Shown here: in pieces, positions 25,486-34,213 of the stretch
Layout: the number at the start of each line of letters is the position of its first letter
How positions within the stretch are numbered: the first letter of the stretch is position 1
NCBI RefSeq assembly: GCF_030816075.1
Contig: NZ_JAUSXO010000001.1
Coordinates: 1,488,001-1,552,000, forward strand
DNA from: Arthrobacter agilis
GTDB lineage: Bacteria > Actinomycetota > Actinomycetes > Actinomycetales > Micrococcaceae
Direction of reading: 5' to 3'
DNA: 64,000 nt
The notes under the pieces: generated by a model
Databases searched by the model: none
What the model saw: only the letters and a program-made list of their open reading frames with translations
Told to the model about the DNA's origin: nothing
Made by a program: the position numbers and the translations under genes

Positions 25486-26040
25486 CTAGGCGCTGAAGGC
25501 GACCTCGCCGGCAGCCACCACGCCGGCCGTCCGCCCGGGCGCCGTCTGGTACTGCCAGTACATGTTGGTGTGGCCGATGACCTGGTCGGGCGTCGGGGCC
25601 CCGTAGGCGCTGAGGTCCTCGGTGGTGTGCGCGTCGCCGACGAGCGTCACGTCGTACCCCCGGGCGAATGCCCCGTGGATGGTGGAGCGGATGCACGCAT
25701 CCGTCTGGGCACCCGAGACCACGAGCCTGCCTACGCCGGCGGCCGCGAGGACCTCCTCGAGATCGGTTCCCTCGAACGAGTCCCCGTACGTCTTGTGCAC
25801 GACGGCCTCCGACGCGAGGGGCTCCAGCTCCGGCACGATCTGCCACGGTTCGCTTCCCGCCTCCAGGTCCGCGTCGGCGTGCTGCACCCACACCACGGGC
25901 GCGGAGGCGGTACGGGCCCTGTCGACGAGACCGTTGATGGTGGCGACCACGGTGTCCCTCGCATGGGCGCCGGAGACGACGCCGTTCTGCACGTCGATGA
26001 CCAGGAGTGCGGTGTTCGGGCGGTTCTGGAGGGTGGTCAT
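25486..26040 (-). CDS. Isochorismatase-like cysteine hydrolase
   Basis: 184 residues with the complete catalytic triad of the family: Asp in LLVIDVQNGV (about 14-23), Lys in VVHKTYGDSF (about 95-104) and Cys in GAQTDACIRST (about 130-140), the last preceded by the usual cis-peptide context. Family members hydrolyse isochorismate, nicotinamide, ureido compounds or similar; the substrate is not evident. The ATG at 26040 has GGAGGG upstream. It appears monocistronic. Confidence 0.88.
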   Translation of the reverse strand: MTTLQNRPNTALLVIDVQNGVVSGAHARDTVVATINGLVDRARTASAPVVWVQHADADLEAGSEPWQIVPELEPLASEAVVHKTYGDSFEGTDLEEVLAAAGVGRLVVSGAQTDACIRSTIHGAFARGYDVTLVGDAHTTEDLSAYGAPTPDQVIGHTNMYWQYQTAPGRTAGVVAAGEVAFSA

Positions 26041-26144
26041 GGCTGCTCCTCGAAACTGGAAGGACTGCTCTGCCTACTCGGGTCACGTCCCGATTGCGAC
26101 GAGCGTACCCGTGCCGAGGAATGCCCGCAGGAGGATCGAGGACA

Positions 26145-26185
26145 GGATGGTTCCGCGACGGCGGCTGCCCGCGACGGAACCATCC
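26145..26185 (-). terminator. Long hairpin downstream of the secreted helical protein gene
   Basis: GGATGGTTCCG (26145-26155) pairs perfectly with CGGAACCATCC (26175-26185), with further GC pairing inside. It is about 100 bases past the stop of the minus-strand gene at 26288 and upstream of the isochorismatase start, so it most likely separates the two transcripts. Confidence 0.55.
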
Positions 26186-26287
26186 CCGCGCCTCGAGGGC
26201 GCCGTCAGGCCCTGACGGGCCCGATCAGGAGCGGGCCCGGGTCAGCCGTGCGCCGGTCAGCCGTGGGCCGGCAGGGGCCGGACCGCC

Positions 26288-26800
26288 TCAGCGGTGCCCG
26301 CCGAGGATGCCGAGCTCCACGGCCTTCGCCGCGCCGTCGGCCTCGTCCTGCGTGAGGGAGCCGTCCGCGACCGCCGCGTCGAGCCTCTCCTGCAGATCGG
26401 CGGAGCGTTCCGCCCGGCGCTCCGCCTCCAGGTCGTCGAGCGCGGTCTGCACGGTCGCCTCGTCGAGCCCGAGCGCTTCCGCGAGGGAGGCCGCGAGCGC
26501 CGACTGCAGGGCGTTGCGGTCCGGCCGGCCTCCGGTGTCCTCCCGGGAGGACTGCAGCGCATCCTGGACCGCCGCCTCCTCGACCCCCAGCTTCTCCGCG
26601 AGGGCGGCGGCGTCGAATCCGCCGCCGTGCCGGCCGCCCCCGCCGCCCCGGCCCTCGGCGTCGGGGGCGGCCGAGGCGCTCGCGGACGGCTCGGGTGTCG
26701 CCGTCGTCGCGGCATTGGCCATGCCCGTGATCCCGAGGCTCGTCCCGGCCACCAGGGCTGCCGCACCGATGCCCAGTGCCATCTTCCTCCGCTGAATCAT
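26288..26800 (-). CDS. Secreted hypothetical protein with repeated helical motif
   Basis: 170 residues. A signal peptide (basic start, hydrophobic AAALVAGTSLGITG, probable cleavage after NAA about residue 31) is followed by a Gly/Ser/Ala linker containing a GGGGGRHGGG run. Three helical units follow: LAEKLGVEEAAVQDAL, LAEALGLDEATVQTALDDL and a third near ERLDAAVADGSLTQDEADG. The LGVxEAxVQxAL pattern is seen in several secreted actinobacterial proteins of unknown role. Export through the Sec route is likely; function is not known. The upstream region contains no strong promoter that I can call. Confidence 0.75.
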   Translation of the reverse strand: MIQRRKMALGIGAAALVAGTSLGITGMANAATTATPEPSASASAAPDAEGRGGGGGRHGGGFDAAALAEKLGVEEAAVQDALQSSREDTGGRPDRNALQSALAASLAEALGLDEATVQTALDDLEAERRAERSADLQERLDAAVADGSLTQDEADGAAKAVELGILGGHR

Positions 26801-27148
26801 TGTGTCTCCTCGATCTGCCGCTCTCCGCGGCCGCTTGCAGTGGACTGGGCCTTCATCGACCCTGCACCACTGTCACCGGTGAACGTGTGGCGCGGCTTTC
26901 GTGGTGCTGTGCGCCGGCTGTGTCCGGTCGTGCCCGGCTGTGTCCGGGTATGCCGACGGACCGGCGCCCGCCGCAGCTCTCGCGATCGGCTCGGCGCAGA
27001 AGGGTGGCGCGCAGGGTCGGCGCACAGGGTCGGCTACGACCGGGCGTCGGCGACGCCGGAGGCCTACGCCACGTCCGCGCGCTGTCGGGCAGACCGTGGC
27101 CCCGATGTCATCCACGCCCCCGCCACCGACGGGCAGTAGGCTGACCTC
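26801..27148. other. Intergenic region between divergent genes (348 bp)
   Basis: It separates the secreted protein gene (minus) from the DUF3054 gene (plus). It contains a twice-repeated GGCTGTGTCCGG and several CGCACAGGGTCGG-like near-repeats. No conserved RNA, tRNA or credible coding frame was seen. Promoters for both flanking genes must lie here, but I cannot place them with confidence. Confidence 0.5.
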
Positions 27149-27568
27149 ATGGTCCGCCGCACTCCCGTCCGCCCGCACGCACGGCCGACCCGGGGGGACA
27201 CGCGGCGCACCCCGCTCGTCTGGCACCTCGCCGATGTCCTCCTCGTCCTGGCCTTCGCCGCGTCCGGTCGCCGTACCCATGAGCACGGGGTCACGGCGGC
27301 GGGCATCCTCGAGACGGCCTGGCCGTTCCTCCTCGCCTACGCGCTCACGGCGCTCGTGGCACGGGCGTGGCGCACACCGGGCTCCCTGGTGCCCACCGCG
27401 GTCGTCCTGTGGCTCGGGACCGTCGTCGGCGGACTCGCCCTGCGTGCCCTCTCCGGTGCGGGGGTGGCCTTCAGCTTCCAGGTGGTCACGCTGCTCGTCC
27501 TCGGCGTGTTCCTGCTGGCACCGCGGGCCGTGGCACGCGCTATCGACCGGCGCCGACGGGTAGCGTAG
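27149..27568 (+). CDS. DUF3054 membrane protein
   Basis: 139 residues with about four membrane helices. The family's opening segment WHLADVLLVLAFAASGRRTHE is at about residues 25-45, followed by AWPFLLAYALTALVARAW and VPTAVVLWLGTVVGGLALR. DUF3054 is restricted mainly to actinobacteria and has no assigned function. It ends 29 bases before the Lrp-type ligand-domain gene, so the two probably form a transcription unit. Confidence 0.82.
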   Translation: MVRRTPVRPHARPTRGDTRRTPLVWHLADVLLVLAFAASGRRTHEHGVTAAGILETAWPFLLAYALTALVARAWRTPGSLVPTAVVLWLGTVVGGLALRALSGAGVAFSFQVVTLLVLGVFLLAPRAVARAIDRRRRVA

Positions 27569-27597
27569 GACCGAGGTCCCTACCCGAAAGGCACGCC

Positions 27598-27879
27598 ATG
27601 ATCACCGCATTCGTCCTCATCCAGACCGATGCCGCGCGCATCCCCGAGAGTGCGCAGGCCATCTCCGAGATCGAGGGCATCAGCGAGGTCTACTCGGTGA
27701 CCGGCGAATGGGATCTCATCGCCATCGCACGCGTGAGCCGTCACGAGGACCTCGCGGACGTCATCGCCGACCGCCTGTCCAAGATCGAGGGCATACGGTC
27801 CACGACGACGCAGATCGCCTTCCGGTCCTACTCGCAGCACGACCTCGACGCCGCGTTCTCCCTGGGCTTCGACAGCTGA
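27598..27879 (+). CDS. Stand-alone Lrp/AsnC ligand-binding (RAM) domain protein
   Basis: 93 residues, consisting only of the alpha/beta sandwich of Lrp/AsnC regulators (AFVLIQTDAARIPESAQAIS to IAFRSYSQHDLDAAF), without a DNA-binding helix-turn-helix. Family motif VYSVTGEWDLIAIARV is intact. Such proteins bind amino acids or other small ligands as oligomers and may modulate full Lrp regulators or enzymes. GAAAGG lies 8 bases before ATG 27598. Position next to trpD (convergent) is common in related actinobacteria. Confidence 0.85.
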   Translation: MITAFVLIQTDAARIPESAQAISEIEGISEVYSVTGEWDLIAIARVSRHEDLADVIADRLSKIEGIRSTTTQIAFRSYSQHDLDAAFSLGFDS

Positions 27880-27937
27880 CGGATCGCGGCGGGTCCGCGG
27901 GCCCGCCATCGCCGGCACGCCGAGGACCTTCCGCCGG

Positions 27938-28999
27938 TCAGCAGGACCGGGTGGCCTCGATCCACCGCTCGAGCACGTCCGCCGCCGCCCCGGAGTCGAT
28001 GGAGGCGCGGGCGCGGTCCATCGCCGCCCGGATCCGGTCGACGAGGTCCCCGTCGGCGGTGTCGTCGAGCGCCACGAGGCCGGCGGCGGCATTCAGGACG
28101 ACGGCGTCGCGTACCGGACCCGTGTGGCCGGCCAGTACTGCACGCACCACGCCCGCGTTGCCGGTCGCGTCGGTGCCGCGGAGCGCGTCGACCGGCACGG
28201 CGTCGAGGCCGAAGTCCCCCGGGTGCACCTGATGCGCCTGCACCCGACCGTCGCGGACCTCCCACACCGTCGAGGACCCGCTGGTGGTGAGCTTGTCGCG
28301 GCCGTCGTCGCCGCGGAAGACGAGGGCCCGGATGCCGCGGGCCGCGAGCACGCCGGCCATCAGGGGAGCCATCCTCGCGTCGGCGCAGCCGAGCGCCTGG
28401 GCCGTGACCCCGGCCGGATTGCTTAGCGGCCCGAGGAAGTTGAACGCCGTCGGCACGCCGAGCTCACGCCGTGGGACGGCCACGTGCTTCATCGAGGGGT
28501 GGAAGACCTGCGCGAAGCAGAACGTGATCCCCGCCCGCTCGGCCGTCCTCGCGACGTCGGACGGCGCGAGGTCGAGCCGGACGCCCAGCTCCTCGATGAC
28601 GTCGGCCGCCCCGGACGCCGACGACGCCCCCCGGTTCCCGTGCTTGACGACCCTCGCCCCGGCCCCGACCGCCACGAGCGACGCCATGGTCGAGATGTTC
28701 AGTGTGTTCAGGCCGTCACCGCCGGTCCCGACGATGTCCAGGGTCGGTCCTTCGACAGCGATGCGGTGCGCGCGTCCCAGCATCGCCTCGACGAGCCCGA
28801 CCAGTTCGTCGACCGACTCGCCCTTGGCGCGCAGGGCGATCAGGAAGCCCGCGATCTGGGCGTGGCTCGCCTCACCCGCCATGATCGTGTCCATCGCCCA
28901 GCGGCTCTGCGCCGTCGTCAGATCCGTCCTTGACAGGAGGGACGAGAAGATGGACGGCCAGGTCGGTTGCACCCCTGCAGGGGTCGTTGTCAGGCTCAC
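27938..28999 (-). CDS. trpD: Anthranilate phosphoribosyltransferase
   Basis: 353 residues. It transfers phosphoribose to anthranilate, the second step of tryptophan synthesis. The family signatures are clear: [14 protein letters not shown] (PRPP-binding), [20 protein letters not shown]-type segment (here DVIEELG) and [10 protein letters not shown]. The start is GTG at 28999; GATAAT sits 8 bases upstream, so the transcript may be leaderless. It is isolated from other trp genes, as is common in actinobacteria. A palindrome TCTAC-N5-GTAGA overlaps its promoter. Confidence 0.95.
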   Translation of the reverse strand: MSLTTTPAGVQPTWPSIFSSLLSRTDLTTAQSRWAMDTIMAGEASHAQIAGFLIALRAKGESVDELVGLVEAMLGRAHRIAVEGPTLDIVGTGGDGLNTLNISTMASLVAVGAGARVVKHGNRGASSASGAADVIEELGVRLDLAPSDVARTAERAGITFCFAQVFHPSMKHVAVPRRELGVPTAFNFLGPLSNPAGVTAQALGCADARMAPLMAGVLAARGIRALVFRGDDGRDKLTTSGSSTVWEVRDGRVQAHQVHPGDFGLDAVPVDALRGTDATGNAGVVRAVLAGHTGPVRDAVVLNAAAGLVALDDTADGDLVDRIRAAMDRARASIDSGAAADVLERWIEATRSC

Positions 29000-29011
29000 C
29001 GTCCCAGATTA

Positions 29012-29026
29012 TCTACGAATTGTAGA
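29012..29026. promoter_or_regulatory. Palindrome TCTAC-GAATT-GTAGA, copy 1 of 3
   Basis: A perfect 5+5 inverted repeat between the divergent trpD and ctaE genes. On the minus strand it is followed directly by the GATAAT -10 box of trpD. The same arms recur before qcrC and, with one change, before ctaC. Confidence 0.6.
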
Positions 29027-29110
29027 AAGTCATCACGGGGAACTTCCGCGGAAATCCGGGCGTTGGGGCTCCCCACGGTCTCGGGCGGCGCCCGGGAGGC
29101 CCATTTCGCG

Positions 29111-29141
29111 TTGGTGATCGTGATGTTCTTGGGGACATAAT
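29111..29141 (+). promoter_or_regulatory. ctaE: Probable leaderless promoter of ctaE
   Basis: TTGGTG (29111-29116) and CATAAT (29136-29141) are 19 bases apart. The expected transcript start, about 7 bases after the -10 box, coincides with the GTG start codon at 29148, and no ribosome site is visible before it. Confidence 0.5.
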
Positions 29142-29147
29142 GACTCT

Positions 29148-29786
29148 GTGACATCTGCGACCCAAGCCCCCAGCGCCGCCCCGCATCCCGCACTCAACCG
29201 CCCCAACATGGTCTCCGTAGGAACCGTGGTGTGGCTGTCCAGCGAGCTGATGTTCTTCGCCGGCCTCTTTGCCATGTACTTCACCCTGCGGTCCACCTCC
29301 AGCGAGCTGTGGGCCATGGAGACCGAGAAGCTGAACGTGCCGTTCGCCCTCGTTAACACGATCATCCTCGTGTCGAGCTCCTTCAGCTGCCAGTTCGGCG
29401 TCTTCGCCGCGGAGCGCCTCCAGCCGCGCAGGACCGGCGGAGTGTTCGCCTTCAGCCGCTGGGGCATGGTCGAGTGGTTCCTCCTGACCTTCCTCCTGGG
29501 GGCGATCTTCGTCTCGGTGCAGGCCTACGAGTACGCACACCTCGTGGCCGAGGGCGTCTCGCTGTCCTCCAACCCCTTCGGGTCGGCCTTCTACATGACC
29601 ACCGGCTTCCACGGGATCCACGTCATGGGCGGCCTCGTCGCCTTCCTCTTCATCATCGGCCGCGCGTTCATCGCCCGCCAGTTCGGCCACTTCGAAGCCA
29701 CCTCGGCGATCGTCACGTCCTACTACTGGCACTTCGTCGACGTCGTCTGGATCGGCCTGTTCATCATCATCTACTTCCTCCAGTAA
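29148..29786 (+). CDS. ctaE: Cytochrome c oxidase subunit III
   Basis: 212 residues, five membrane helices, the short form of the subunit found in actinobacteria. [37 protein letters not shown] and [22 protein letters not shown] are diagnostic. It is part of the aa3 oxidase that docks with the bc1 complex encoded next (qcrCAB). The GTG at 29148 appears leaderless; an ATG at 29208 would remove the family N-terminus. Confidence 0.95.
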   Translation: MTSATQAPSAAPHPALNRPNMVSVGTVVWLSSELMFFAGLFAMYFTLRSTSSELWAMETEKLNVPFALVNTIILVSSSFSCQFGVFAAERLQPRRTGGVFAFSRWGMVEWFLLTFLLGAIFVSVQAYEYAHLVAEGVSLSSNPFGSAFYMTTGFHGIHVMGGLVAFLFIIGRAFIARQFGHFEATSAIVTSYYWHFVDVVWIGLFIIIYFLQ

Positions 29787-29804
29787 CTGCCTCACGTAAA
29801 CTCT

Positions 29805-29819
29805 TCTACTAGAGGTAGA
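29805..29819. promoter_or_regulatory. Palindrome TCTAC-TAGAG-GTAGA, copy 2 of 3
   Basis: A perfect 5+5 inverted repeat in the 38-base gap between ctaE and qcrC. Its right half overlaps the qcrC ribosome site (AGAGG), so binding could affect transcription or translation of qcrCAB, or the similarity could partly reflect that site. Confidence 0.55.
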
Positions 29820-29824
29820 ATTCA

Positions 29825-30664
29825 ATGAAGAACTCCAGCAGCTCTGGCACCACAAAAGGCAGGAACCACTCCGTGAAGGCACTCTCCCAGAGGCGGCGTC
29901 ATCCCCTTGCAGCGTTCGCGCTGCTCCTGATGGCGCTCCTCGTCACCGGCGGGCTGTACGCCGCCGCCAGCACCGCCAACGAAGCGCAGGCACAGACCAC
30001 CACGTTCACGGCGAACGACGTCGAGGAGGGCGGCAAGCTGTTCTCGGCGAACTGCGCCTCCTGCCACGGCATGGGCGCCACCGGATCCGACGCGGCACCG
30101 TCGCTCGTCGGTGTCGGCGCGGCCTCGGTCGACTTCCAGGTGGGCACCGGGCGCATGCCGATGCAGATGGACGGCCCCCAGGCGCAGGCCAAGCCCGTCC
30201 AGTTCACCGAGGAGCAGATCAGCCAGCTCGCGGCCTACGTGTCCTCGCTCGGCGCCGGCCCGTCGATCCCCTCCGAGGAGATCACCGATGCCTCCGAGGG
30301 TGATCCCTCGAAGGGCGGCGAGCTCTTCCGCGTGAACTGCGCGATGTGCCACAACGCCGCTGCCGCCGGTGGCGCCCTGACCCGGGGCAAGTTCGCCCCG
30401 TCGATCGACGGCACCTCCGAGAAGCACATCTACGAGGCCATGGTCACGGGCCCGCAGAACATGCCCGTCTTCAACGACGCGAACATCGCCCCCGAGGACA
30501 AGCAGGACATCATCGCGTTCCTCAAGACCATCGAGGAGCAGGGCTCCCCGGGTGGAGCCGACCTCGGCTCGCTCGGCCCGGTCTCCGAGGGACTCTTCAT
30601 CTGGGTCGCCGGCCTGGGCGTCATCATCGCCTTCACCGTGTGGCTCACGTCGCGGTCCTCCTGA
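29825..30664 (+). CDS. qcrC: Cytochrome bc1 complex diheme cytochrome c subunit
   Basis: 279 residues. An N-terminal membrane anchor (FALLLMALLVTGGLYAA, about 31-47), two cytochrome c domains with heme sites CASCH (77-81) and CAMCH (about 175), and a C-terminal membrane helix (LFIWVAGLGVIIAFTVWL). This diheme form replaces soluble cytochrome c in actinobacteria, carrying electrons directly from the bc1 complex to the aa3 oxidase. AGAGG lies 9 bases upstream of the ATG. It is followed by qcrA and qcrB. Confidence 0.95.
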   Translation: MKNSSSSGTTKGRNHSVKALSQRRRHPLAAFALLLMALLVTGGLYAAASTANEAQAQTTTFTANDVEEGGKLFSANCASCHGMGATGSDAAPSLVGVGAASVDFQVGTGRMPMQMDGPQAQAKPVQFTEEQISQLAAYVSSLGAGPSIPSEEITDASEGDPSKGGELFRVNCAMCHNAAAAGGALTRGKFAPSIDGTSEKHIYEAMVTGPQNMPVFNDANIAPEDKQDIIAFLKTIEEQGSPGGADLGSLGPVSEGLFIWVAGLGVIIAFTVWLTSRSS

Positions 30665-30739
30665 CCATCCGCACGCGCATCGTGAACGAATTCAAGACAG
30701 ACTTTCGAATGCAGTACCTGAAGAAGGATGAGAGGGATC

Positions 30740-31762
30740 ATGGCCGACTCTAGTCACGGCGCTCCCGGGACCTCGGTTACCGTCACCACGCCGGGCCGCG
30801 AGCTGGACCAGTTCGAGAACCCGGGCCTCCCCCCGCACCGGCCGCGCCTGGCGGACCGGGACCGCCGCGCCGAGAAGCGTGCGGAGCGGCAGGTCGCCCT
30901 GCTGTTCTTCATCTCGGTCCTCGGCACCCTGCTCTTCTTCGTCGGCTACTTCTTCATCCCGCTGGACCAGACGGTGGAGCGGCTACGCCTCCAGAACCTC
31001 ATGCTCGGCCTCGGCACCGCCTTCGCGATGCTCGGCATCGGCGTCGGGATCGTGCACTGGGCCAAGACGCTCATGCCCGATCACGAGGTGACGGAGAGCC
31101 GCCACGAGATCCGCCCGGAGCAGGACCGCCAGGACGCCGAGAAGATCGTCAACGACATCCTCGACGAGTCGGGCATCAAGCGCCGGCCGCTGATCCGCAA
31201 CACGCTCCTCGGAGCGGCGATCCTCGCTCCCCTGCCGGCGATCGCCATCTTCCGCGACCTCGGTCCGCTCCCCGGCAACGCGCTGAAGCAGACCATGTGG
31301 GACACGGGCGTCCGCCTGACCCGCGATCCGAGCGGCACCCCCATCCTCGCCTCCGACGTCACGATCGGTTCGGCGTTCCACGTCATCCCCGAAGGCCTCA
31401 ACGAGGTCGAGAACAAGCTCGAGGAAAAGGCGAAGGCAGTCGTCCTGCTGATGCGCCTGGACCCCGAGGAGCTCAACCCCTCTCCCGGACGGGAGAACTG
31501 GGGCTACGACGGAATTGTTGCGTATTCCAAGATCTGCACGCACGTCGGCTGCCCGGTAGCACTCTACGAACAGCAGACACACCACCTGCTGTGCCCCTGC
31601 CACCAGTCCACCTTCGACCTCGAGCAGGAATGCAAGGTCATCTTCGGACCGGCTGCACGGCCGCTGCCACAGCTACCCATCGAAGTCGACGACGAGGGCT
31701 ACCTCGTCGCGTCAAGCGATTTCCAAGAACCCGTAGGACCTAGTTTCTGGGAGCGAGGCTGA
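30740..31762 (+). CDS. qcrA: Cytochrome bc1 complex Rieske iron-sulfur subunit
   Basis: 340 residues. The actinobacterial Rieske form has three membrane helices (about 50-70, 85-110 and 155-180) before the C-terminal [2Fe-2S] domain. Cluster ligands are in CTHVGC and CPCHQSTFD, with the disulfide cysteines also present. ATG at 30740 is preferred because GAGAGGG precedes it and the family N-terminus begins there; an in-frame ATG at 30728 sits on top of its own ribosome site. The stop is one base before the qcrB start. Confidence 0.95.
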   Translation: MADSSHGAPGTSVTVTTPGRELDQFENPGLPPHRPRLADRDRRAEKRAERQVALLFFISVLGTLLFFVGYFFIPLDQTVERLRLQNLMLGLGTAFAMLGIGVGIVHWAKTLMPDHEVTESRHEIRPEQDRQDAEKIVNDILDESGIKRRPLIRNTLLGAAILAPLPAIAIFRDLGPLPGNALKQTMWDTGVRLTRDPSGTPILASDVTIGSAFHVIPEGLNEVENKLEEKAKAVVLLMRLDPEELNPSPGRENWGYDGIVAYSKICTHVGCPVALYEQQTHHLLCPCHQSTFDLEQECKVIFGPAARPLPQLPIEVDDEGYLVASSDFQEPVGPSFWERG

Positions 31763-31763
31763 C

Positions 31764-33446
31764 ATGAGCAGCTCAACTGCGACGCCTACCTACGTGCCGA
31801 AGACGCGCGTGGGCAAGGTCACCGACTACGTCGACTCCCGCGTCGGCGGCTCGGGGATCGTCAAGGAGTTCGGCCGGAAGATCTTCCCCGACCACTGGAC
31901 GTTCATGTTCGGTGAGGTGGCGCTGTACACCTTCGTCATCCTGCTCATCTCCGGCACGTTCCTCACCTTCTTCTACGACCCGTCGATGGCCGAGACGCAC
32001 TACGAGGGCAGCTACCTGCCCCTCCGCGGCGTCGAGATGTCAGTGGCCTACGGGTCATCGCTGGACATCTCCTTCGATGTCCGCGGCGGCCTGTTCATGC
32101 GCCAGATCCACCACTGGGCGGCACTGCTGTTCGTCGCCTCCGTGGCGGTGCACATGCTCCGGGTCTTCTTCACCGGCGCGTTCCGCCGGCCGCGCGAGTT
32201 CAACTGGGTCGTCGGTTGCGTGCTGCTCATCCTGAGCCTGGCCGCCGGCTTCACCGGCTACTCGCTCCCCGATGACCTGCTCTCCGGTAACGGCCTGCGC
32301 ATCATCGACGGCGTCATGAAGGCCATCCCGGTAGTCGGTACGTACCTGAGCTTCTTCCTCTTCGGCGGCGAGTTCCCGGGTACCATGATCATCGGTCGCC
32401 TGTACGTGCTGCACATCCTCCTGATCCCCGCCGTGATCCTGCTCCTGATCGGCATCCACCTCTTCATGGTCGTGCTCCACAAGCACTCGCAGTTCCCCGG
32501 CCCGGGCCGGACGAACACGAACGTCGTCGGCTACCCCGTGGGACCCGTCTACGCAGCGAAGGCCGGCGGCTTCTTCTTCATCGTGTTCGGTGTCCTCGCC
32601 GCGATCGCCGCAGCGTTCACCATCAACCCGATCTGGAACTACGGCCCCTACGATCCCTCCCCCGTGTCCGCGGGAACCCAGCCCGACTGGTACATCGGAT
32701 GGGTGGACGGCGCCCTGCGCCTGATGCCCGGCACCATCGGGGACTTCGATTTCGAGTTCATGATCCCGTTCCCGTGGGGCGTCAACGCGCTCTCCCTGAA
32801 CGTCCTGATCCCGGCGCTCGTCCCCGCGATCATCGTCTTCACCCTCATGTTCGCCTGGCCGTGGATCGAGGCCTGGGTCACGAAGGACAAGCGGGAGCAC
32901 CACCTGCTCAACCGCCCGCGCAACGCTCCGACCCGCACGGCCGTCGGCGTCGCAGGTGTCGTGTTCTACTGCGTCCTCTGGGCCGCTGCGAGCTCGGACC
33001 TCATCGCCACGCACTTCCTCGTGTCGCTGAACGATGTGACCTACTGGCTGCGCTTCCTGGTGTTCTTCGGCCCCGTCCTCGCCTTCATGGTCGCTCGGCG
33101 CATCGCCCTCGCCCTGCAGCGCAAGGACCGCGAGATCGCCCTGCACGGCCGCGAGACCGGACGCATCGTACGCCTGCCGCACGGTGAGTTCATCGAGGTC
33201 CACGAGCCGGTGGACGACTACAAGCGCTACAAGCTCGTCGCGTTCGAGTCGCCCGAGGTCATGGTCCCGGCGCCGGACGCCGACGGCAAGGTCTCGCTCC
33301 TCGACAAGGCCCACGGTCGCCTGTCCCGCTTCTTCTTCGAAGACCGCGTGGCCCCCGTGACGCCGAAGGAACTGGCGGCCTCCCATGGAGACCACCACGA
33401 CGAAGTCGCCGGCGCGAAGGACCGCGAGTCCATCGCGAGCCACTAG
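31764..33446 (+). CDS. qcrB: Cytochrome bc1 complex cytochrome b subunit
   Basis: 560 residues with about eight to nine membrane helices. The heme-ligand helix segments contain RQIHHWAALLFVASVAVHMLR and LIGIHLFMVVLHKHSQ, the pairs of His expected for hemes bL and bH. The quinol-site region around PVSAGTQPDWYIGWVDG is present, as is the long charged C-terminal extension typical of actinobacterial QcrB. It is the last gene of the ctaE-qcrCAB operon; a strong terminator follows. Confidence 0.95.
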   Translation: MSSSTATPTYVPKTRVGKVTDYVDSRVGGSGIVKEFGRKIFPDHWTFMFGEVALYTFVILLISGTFLTFFYDPSMAETHYEGSYLPLRGVEMSVAYGSSLDISFDVRGGLFMRQIHHWAALLFVASVAVHMLRVFFTGAFRRPREFNWVVGCVLLILSLAAGFTGYSLPDDLLSGNGLRIIDGVMKAIPVVGTYLSFFLFGGEFPGTMIIGRLYVLHILLIPAVILLLIGIHLFMVVLHKHSQFPGPGRTNTNVVGYPVGPVYAAKAGGFFFIVFGVLAAIAAAFTINPIWNYGPYDPSPVSAGTQPDWYIGWVDGALRLMPGTIGDFDFEFMIPFPWGVNALSLNVLIPALVPAIIVFTLMFAWPWIEAWVTKDKREHHLLNRPRNAPTRTAVGVAGVVFYCVLWAAASSDLIATHFLVSLNDVTYWLRFLVFFGPVLAFMVARRIALALQRKDREIALHGRETGRIVRLPHGEFIEVHEPVDDYKRYKLVAFESPEVMVPAPDADGKVSLLDKAHGRLSRFFFEDRVAPVTPKELAASHGDHHDEVAGAKDRESIASH

Positions 33447-33462
33447 CACCTGAACACCCGAT

Positions 33463-33496
33463 CGGAGGGCCCGGACGCCAGCGTCCGGGCCCTCCG
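33463..33496 (+). terminator. Terminator of the ctaE-qcrCAB operon
   Basis: A 15-bp perfect inverted repeat (GGAGGGCCCGGACGC at 33464-33478 and its complement at 33481-33495) begins 17 bases after the qcrB stop. It is very GC-rich and lacks a U-tract. Confidence 0.85.
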
Positions 33497-33529
33497 TCAT
33501 CTCCGCGGCGATCAGAGAAGGAATGTGGG

Positions 33530-34144
33530 ATGAGTGCTCTTCCGACCGCACAGGGACGGTCGATGTCGGACCGGCTCGCGGTCGCGGTCAGCGAGGTCTT
33601 CGCCCCCGCCGTCCTCCTGTCCCTGTTCCTGGTGCTCGCGGCCCTGCACTCCGCTGCCTGGCCGGAGAGCGTGCTCCTCGCGGCCGTGGCCGTCGGTTTC
33701 ACCGCGGCCCTGCCCCTCGTCGGCGTCATCGCCCTCGTGCGCCGCGGGTATCTCGTCGACCACCACATCAGCGATCGCCGCCAGCGGTTGCCCGTGCTCG
33801 CCGGGACCCTCGTGTCGATCGGCATCGGCCTCGCACTGCTCCTCCGCCTCGACGCGCCGGCCGCGGTGGTCGGGGCTGTGGTGTGCACCGTCGCAGGGGT
33901 GCTCGCGGTCCTGGTCGTGAACCTCTGGTGGAAGCTCTCGGCGCATTCCGCGGTCGCCGTGTTCGCCGTCGTCGGCATGCTCGCGCTGTTCGGTGCGTGG
34001 GCGTCCCCCCTCGTGCTGGTCCCCGCGGCCGTCGGCTGGTCGCGCGTCCGGCTCCTCGCCCACACCCCGGGCCAGGTGGCGGCCGGCTACGCCGTCGGGG
34101 CCCTCATCGGAGGTGCGTTCGCTCTCCTCGTGGCGGCCGGTTGA
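33530..34144 (+). CDS. PAP2-like membrane protein, degenerate phosphatase motifs
   Basis: 204 residues, about six membrane helices. The three phosphatidic-acid-phosphatase (PAP2) motifs can be traced in order but are altered: HHISDRRQRLP in place of KX6RP, KLSAHSAVAVF in place of PSGH, and WSRVRLLAHTPGQVAAG in place of SRX5HX3D. The catalytic His equivalents are kept, but the final Asp is replaced. It may be a membrane lipid phosphatase with relaxed motifs or a non-catalytic relative. ATG at 33530 follows AAGGA. It is a single gene after the qcr terminator. Confidence 0.7.
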   Translation: MSALPTAQGRSMSDRLAVAVSEVFAPAVLLSLFLVLAALHSAAWPESVLLAAVAVGFTAALPLVGVIALVRRGYLVDHHISDRRQRLPVLAGTLVSIGIGLALLLRLDAPAAVVGAVVCTVAGVLAVLVVNLWWKLSAHSAVAVFAVVGMLALFGAWASPLVLVPAAVGWSRVRLLAHTPGQVAAGYAVGALIGGAFALLVAAG

Positions 34145-34213
34145 CGGCTCCTGTCTTGAGCCACCGGTCCGGTCACCCTAGAGTGATCGCCAACGACAAG
34201 CCCAGGAGATGCC

